From the NCBI GenBank assembly GCA_019348445.1, contig JAHWJK010000048.1, forward strand, positions 5,821 to 11,925: a stretch of DNA of 6,105 bases. Reading direction: 5' to 3'. A program made the translations under genes and the position numbers. Origin of the DNA: Actinomycetota bacterium. GTDB taxonomy: Bacteria; Actinomycetota; CADDZG01; WHSQ01. Shown here one piece after another: positions 4,451 through 6,105 of the stretch (positions within the stretch are counted from its first letter, which is position 1; each line of letters opens with the position of its first letter). The notes below the pieces were generated by a model that made no database searches, had not been told where the DNA came from, and saw only the letters and a list, made by a program, of their open reading frames with translations.

Positions 4451-6105
4451 GTGAAGAAGGCTCTTGCTCTGTCGAGCGGATTGATCGCGGCCGTCCTGGT
4501 CACGGGTTCCGCCGCGGCTTCTGGGCCTCTCCCGCGCGTCGAACTCGGCCCCGCCAACCTCATCACGATCGACGACGGGATAACGAAGTCGAACAACGTC
4601 CGGCTCCGCGCGCACTTCCCGTTCAAGAACGGCACCGACATCGACTTCGCCAACGGTTTCGTGTACGCGTCGGAACAGGGCGACAACGGCGGCGTGCACA
4701 TCATCGACGTCACCGGGCACGACCCGAAGCGGGTCGGCTTCGTGCGTTGTCCCGGGTTCCAGGACGACGTTGCGGTCGTGAAACCCGGTTTGATCGCGAT
4801 CGGCTTCATCGAGGGGGAGTGCGGGCGCGGCCTCGGCGGTGGGATGCGCCTGGTCGATGTGAGGGATCCCAAGCGTCCGGTCTATCTCGGCGGAGTCGGC
4901 ATCCCCAACGGCGCACACACGCTGACCACGTTCCCGGGTGAAGACCTCGTCTATCTGTCTCCGGGTGGGTTCGGCGAGAACGGTGGCGAGCAGTTCGTCG
5001 TCGACGTCTCGAAACCTCGCCGGCCGAAGATCGTCCACCGCTTCACGCCGAACCCGTTGGGCTGTCACGACGTTTCGTTCCACGTCGGGCGTGACCTCGG
5101 GTTCTGCCCCGGCCAGCTCGGAACGGAGATCTGGGACGTCACCAACCCCGCGAAGCCGAAGGCGATCGGGCACGTCCCGCCCGCGATGGAGTTCGCACAT
5201 TCCGCGATCGCGAGCCCCGACGGCAAGCTGCTCGTCGTCTCCGACGAGAGCTACGTCGCGCACGACTGCAGGACCCAGCGTTCACCGCTCGGCGCGCTCA
5301 GCGCGTGGGATATCAGCGACCCGTCGCGGCCGATCTTCAAGGGGAGCATCTCGTCACCTCGCGGCGAGTCGCCGATCGGCAATCTCGCGATCGGCATCTG
5401 CGGCGCGCACAACTTCAACTTCGTCGAGAACTCGCGCAAGGTCGTGTCGTCCTGGTACACCGGCGGGACGAGTGTCATCGACTTCGCCGACCCGACTGCT
5501 CCGAAGGAGATCGCGTACTACCGCGCGGATGACTCCGATACGTGGTCGAGCTACTTCTACAGGGGATACGTGATCGTCAACGATCAGAACCGTGGTCTCG
5601 AGCTGATGACGGTCGACGATCTTCCTCAACCATCACCACCGCCGCCTCCCCCGAGCGATCCCGAAGATCCGAAAGACCCGAAAGAGCCGAAGCCGCCAGA
5701 GCCGAAGTGTCGTCTCCTCACCGATGACGAGAAGGCGTTCGCGAGGAAGGTCAACGACGCCCGCAGACGCCACGACGTGAGGAAGCTCTCTCTGGACCAT
5801 GAGCTGTCTCTGGTAGCGCAGGCGCACTCCAGCAATATGCGGCGCGAGCAGAAGCTCCGGCACTCGAACGAGAAATGGCTTCGTGAGCGGGTGACGAGGT
5901 GGGAGATCCTCGGCGAGAACGTGGGCCGCGGCCACAGCATCCACACGCTCCATCGATCGTTCATGGAGTCAGAACCCCATCGCAAGAACGTGACCTACAA
6001 GGAGTTCCGTTACGTCGGTGTAGGCATCGCCGAAGACGGCGACCAGATCTGGATCACGGTGCTGTTCGAGGCCTACGACGATCCCGGCACGACGATGGAG
6101 ATGCC
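4451..6105 (+). CDS. Secreted LVIVD-repeat propeller fused to CAP/SCP domain (3' end outside window)
   Basis: From GTG 4451 the frame is open for 551 codons to the window edge without a stop. Residues 1-23 are a signal peptide (KK, hydrophobic core, cleavage likely after SAAA). Residues about 50-390 are LVIVD-type repeats: D(V/I/F)xxPxxP units begin at D86, D136, D185, D229, D287 and D344, spaced 44-58 residues apart, indicating a beta-propeller. Family-like segments include LGCHDVSFHV, AHSAIASPDGKLLVVSDES and CGAHNFNFVENSRKVVSSWY. Residues 392-419 form a linker with six consecutive prolines and then PxD/PxE/PK units. Residues 422-551 match a CAP/SCP (YkwD-like) domain: VNDARRRHDVRKLSLDHEL, AQAHSSNM, RHS (H471), GENVG (E489), FMESEPHRKN (H510), YVGVGIAEDGDQIWITVLFE. 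The protein is probably secreted and cell-wall associated. Ligand and activity are unknown; LVIVD function is poorly defined. Confidence 0.87.
   Translation, partial: MKKALALSSGLIAAVLVTGSAAASGPLPRVELGPANLITIDDGITKSNNVRLRAHFPFKNGTDIDFANGFVYASEQGDNGGVHIIDVTGHDPKRVGFVRCPGFQDDVAVVKPGLIAIGFIEGECGRGLGGGMRLVDVRDPKRPVYLGGVGIPNGAHTLTTFPGEDLVYLSPGGFGENGGEQFVVDVSKPRRPKIVHRFTPNPLGCHDVSFHVGRDLGFCPGQLGTEIWDVTNPAKPKAIGHVPPAMEFAHSAIASPDGKLLVVSDESYVAHDCRTQRSPLGALSAWDISDPSRPIFKGSISSPRGESPIGNLAIGICGAHNFNFVENSRKVVSSWYTGGTSVIDFADPTAPKEIAYYRADDSDTWSSYFYRGYVIVNDQNRGLELMTVDDLPQPSPPPPPPSDPEDPKDPKEPKPPEPKCRLLTDDEKAFARKVNDARRRHDVRKLSLDHELSLVAQAHSSNMRREQKLRHSNEKWLRERVTRWEILGENVGRGHSIHTLHRSFMESEPHRKNVTYKEFRYVGVGIAEDGDQIWITVLFEAYDDPGTTMEM

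Noticed and set aside
3836..5263. Long 475-residue reading frame on the minus strand
   Set aside because: It lies antisense to PAP2, NYN and the LVIVD gene, is rich in Arg, Asp and Val typical of GC-rich shadow frames, shows no domain, and the + strand genes have clear catalytic motifs.
4938..5573. 211-residue + strand frame
   Set aside because: It is an Arg/Ser/Thr-rich shadow within the LVIVD gene; the real frame carries the repeats and continues into the CAP domain.
5640..5710. Shared 12-base stretch between the Pro-rich linker and the Pro-rich small ORF (GAGCCGAAGCCG)
   Set aside because: It follows from both encoding EPKP with the favoured GC-rich codons; low complexity, not evidence of duplication.
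1..6105. CRISPR array, insertion sequence, tRNA or phage attachment site
   Set aside because: No regular direct repeats, transposase-like frames, long terminal inverted repeats or cloverleaf patterns were seen anywhere in the window.

Overview
The window is high-GC DNA with GTG starts, overlapping stop/start codons and strong Shine-Dalgarno sites. Its gene families (PAP2-related lipid kinase, LVIVD propeller, CAP domain, YacP-type NYN) suggest an actinobacterium (Actinomycetota), probably a soil or environmental lineage. That assignment is inference from composition and gene content. No rRNA, tRNA, mobile element or CRISPR array is visible.

Left edge (1-315): the 3' end of a small membrane protein gene on the + strand, running off the window. 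Its stop overlaps the stop of a convergent gene by 4 bases, and a GC-rich perfect stem-loop follows immediately.

Minus-strand block (1128 down to 312): four genes in one direction, three of them very small. In order of transcription they are a lysine-rich 32-residue protein with a strong Shine-Dalgarno, a proline-rich 24-residue protein with a near-perfect Shine-Dalgarno, a 57-residue acidic lipoprotein whose ATG directly abuts the preceding TAG, and a stand-alone CheY-like receiver protein. The three small genes are the least obvious content of the window and are easily missed by gene finders.

Divergent control region (1129-1246): it contains a perfect 7-bp inverted repeat with arms 21 bp apart, a 12-bp palindrome next to the minus-strand ribosome site, and a GGGTAAG motif exactly in front of the + strand gene that recurs at the same distance before the receiver gene.

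Plus-strand operon (1247-4360): four genes joined by 1-4 base overlaps. They encode a YegS/DagK-type lipid kinase with an N-terminal region resembling a decayed PAP2 domain, a DedA/VTT-like membrane protein, an intact PAP2 phosphatase and a YacP-like NYN ribonuclease. Kinase, phosphatase and DedA-like protein together suggest handling of phosphorylated membrane lipids, either phosphatidate/diacylglycerol or polyprenyl-phosphate carrier recycling. This is inference.

Right edge (4451-6105): after a 90-base gap comes a secreted protein with a signal peptide, a six-repeat LVIVD-type propeller, a proline/lysine/acid-rich linker and a C-terminal CAP/SCP domain. It is open at the right edge.
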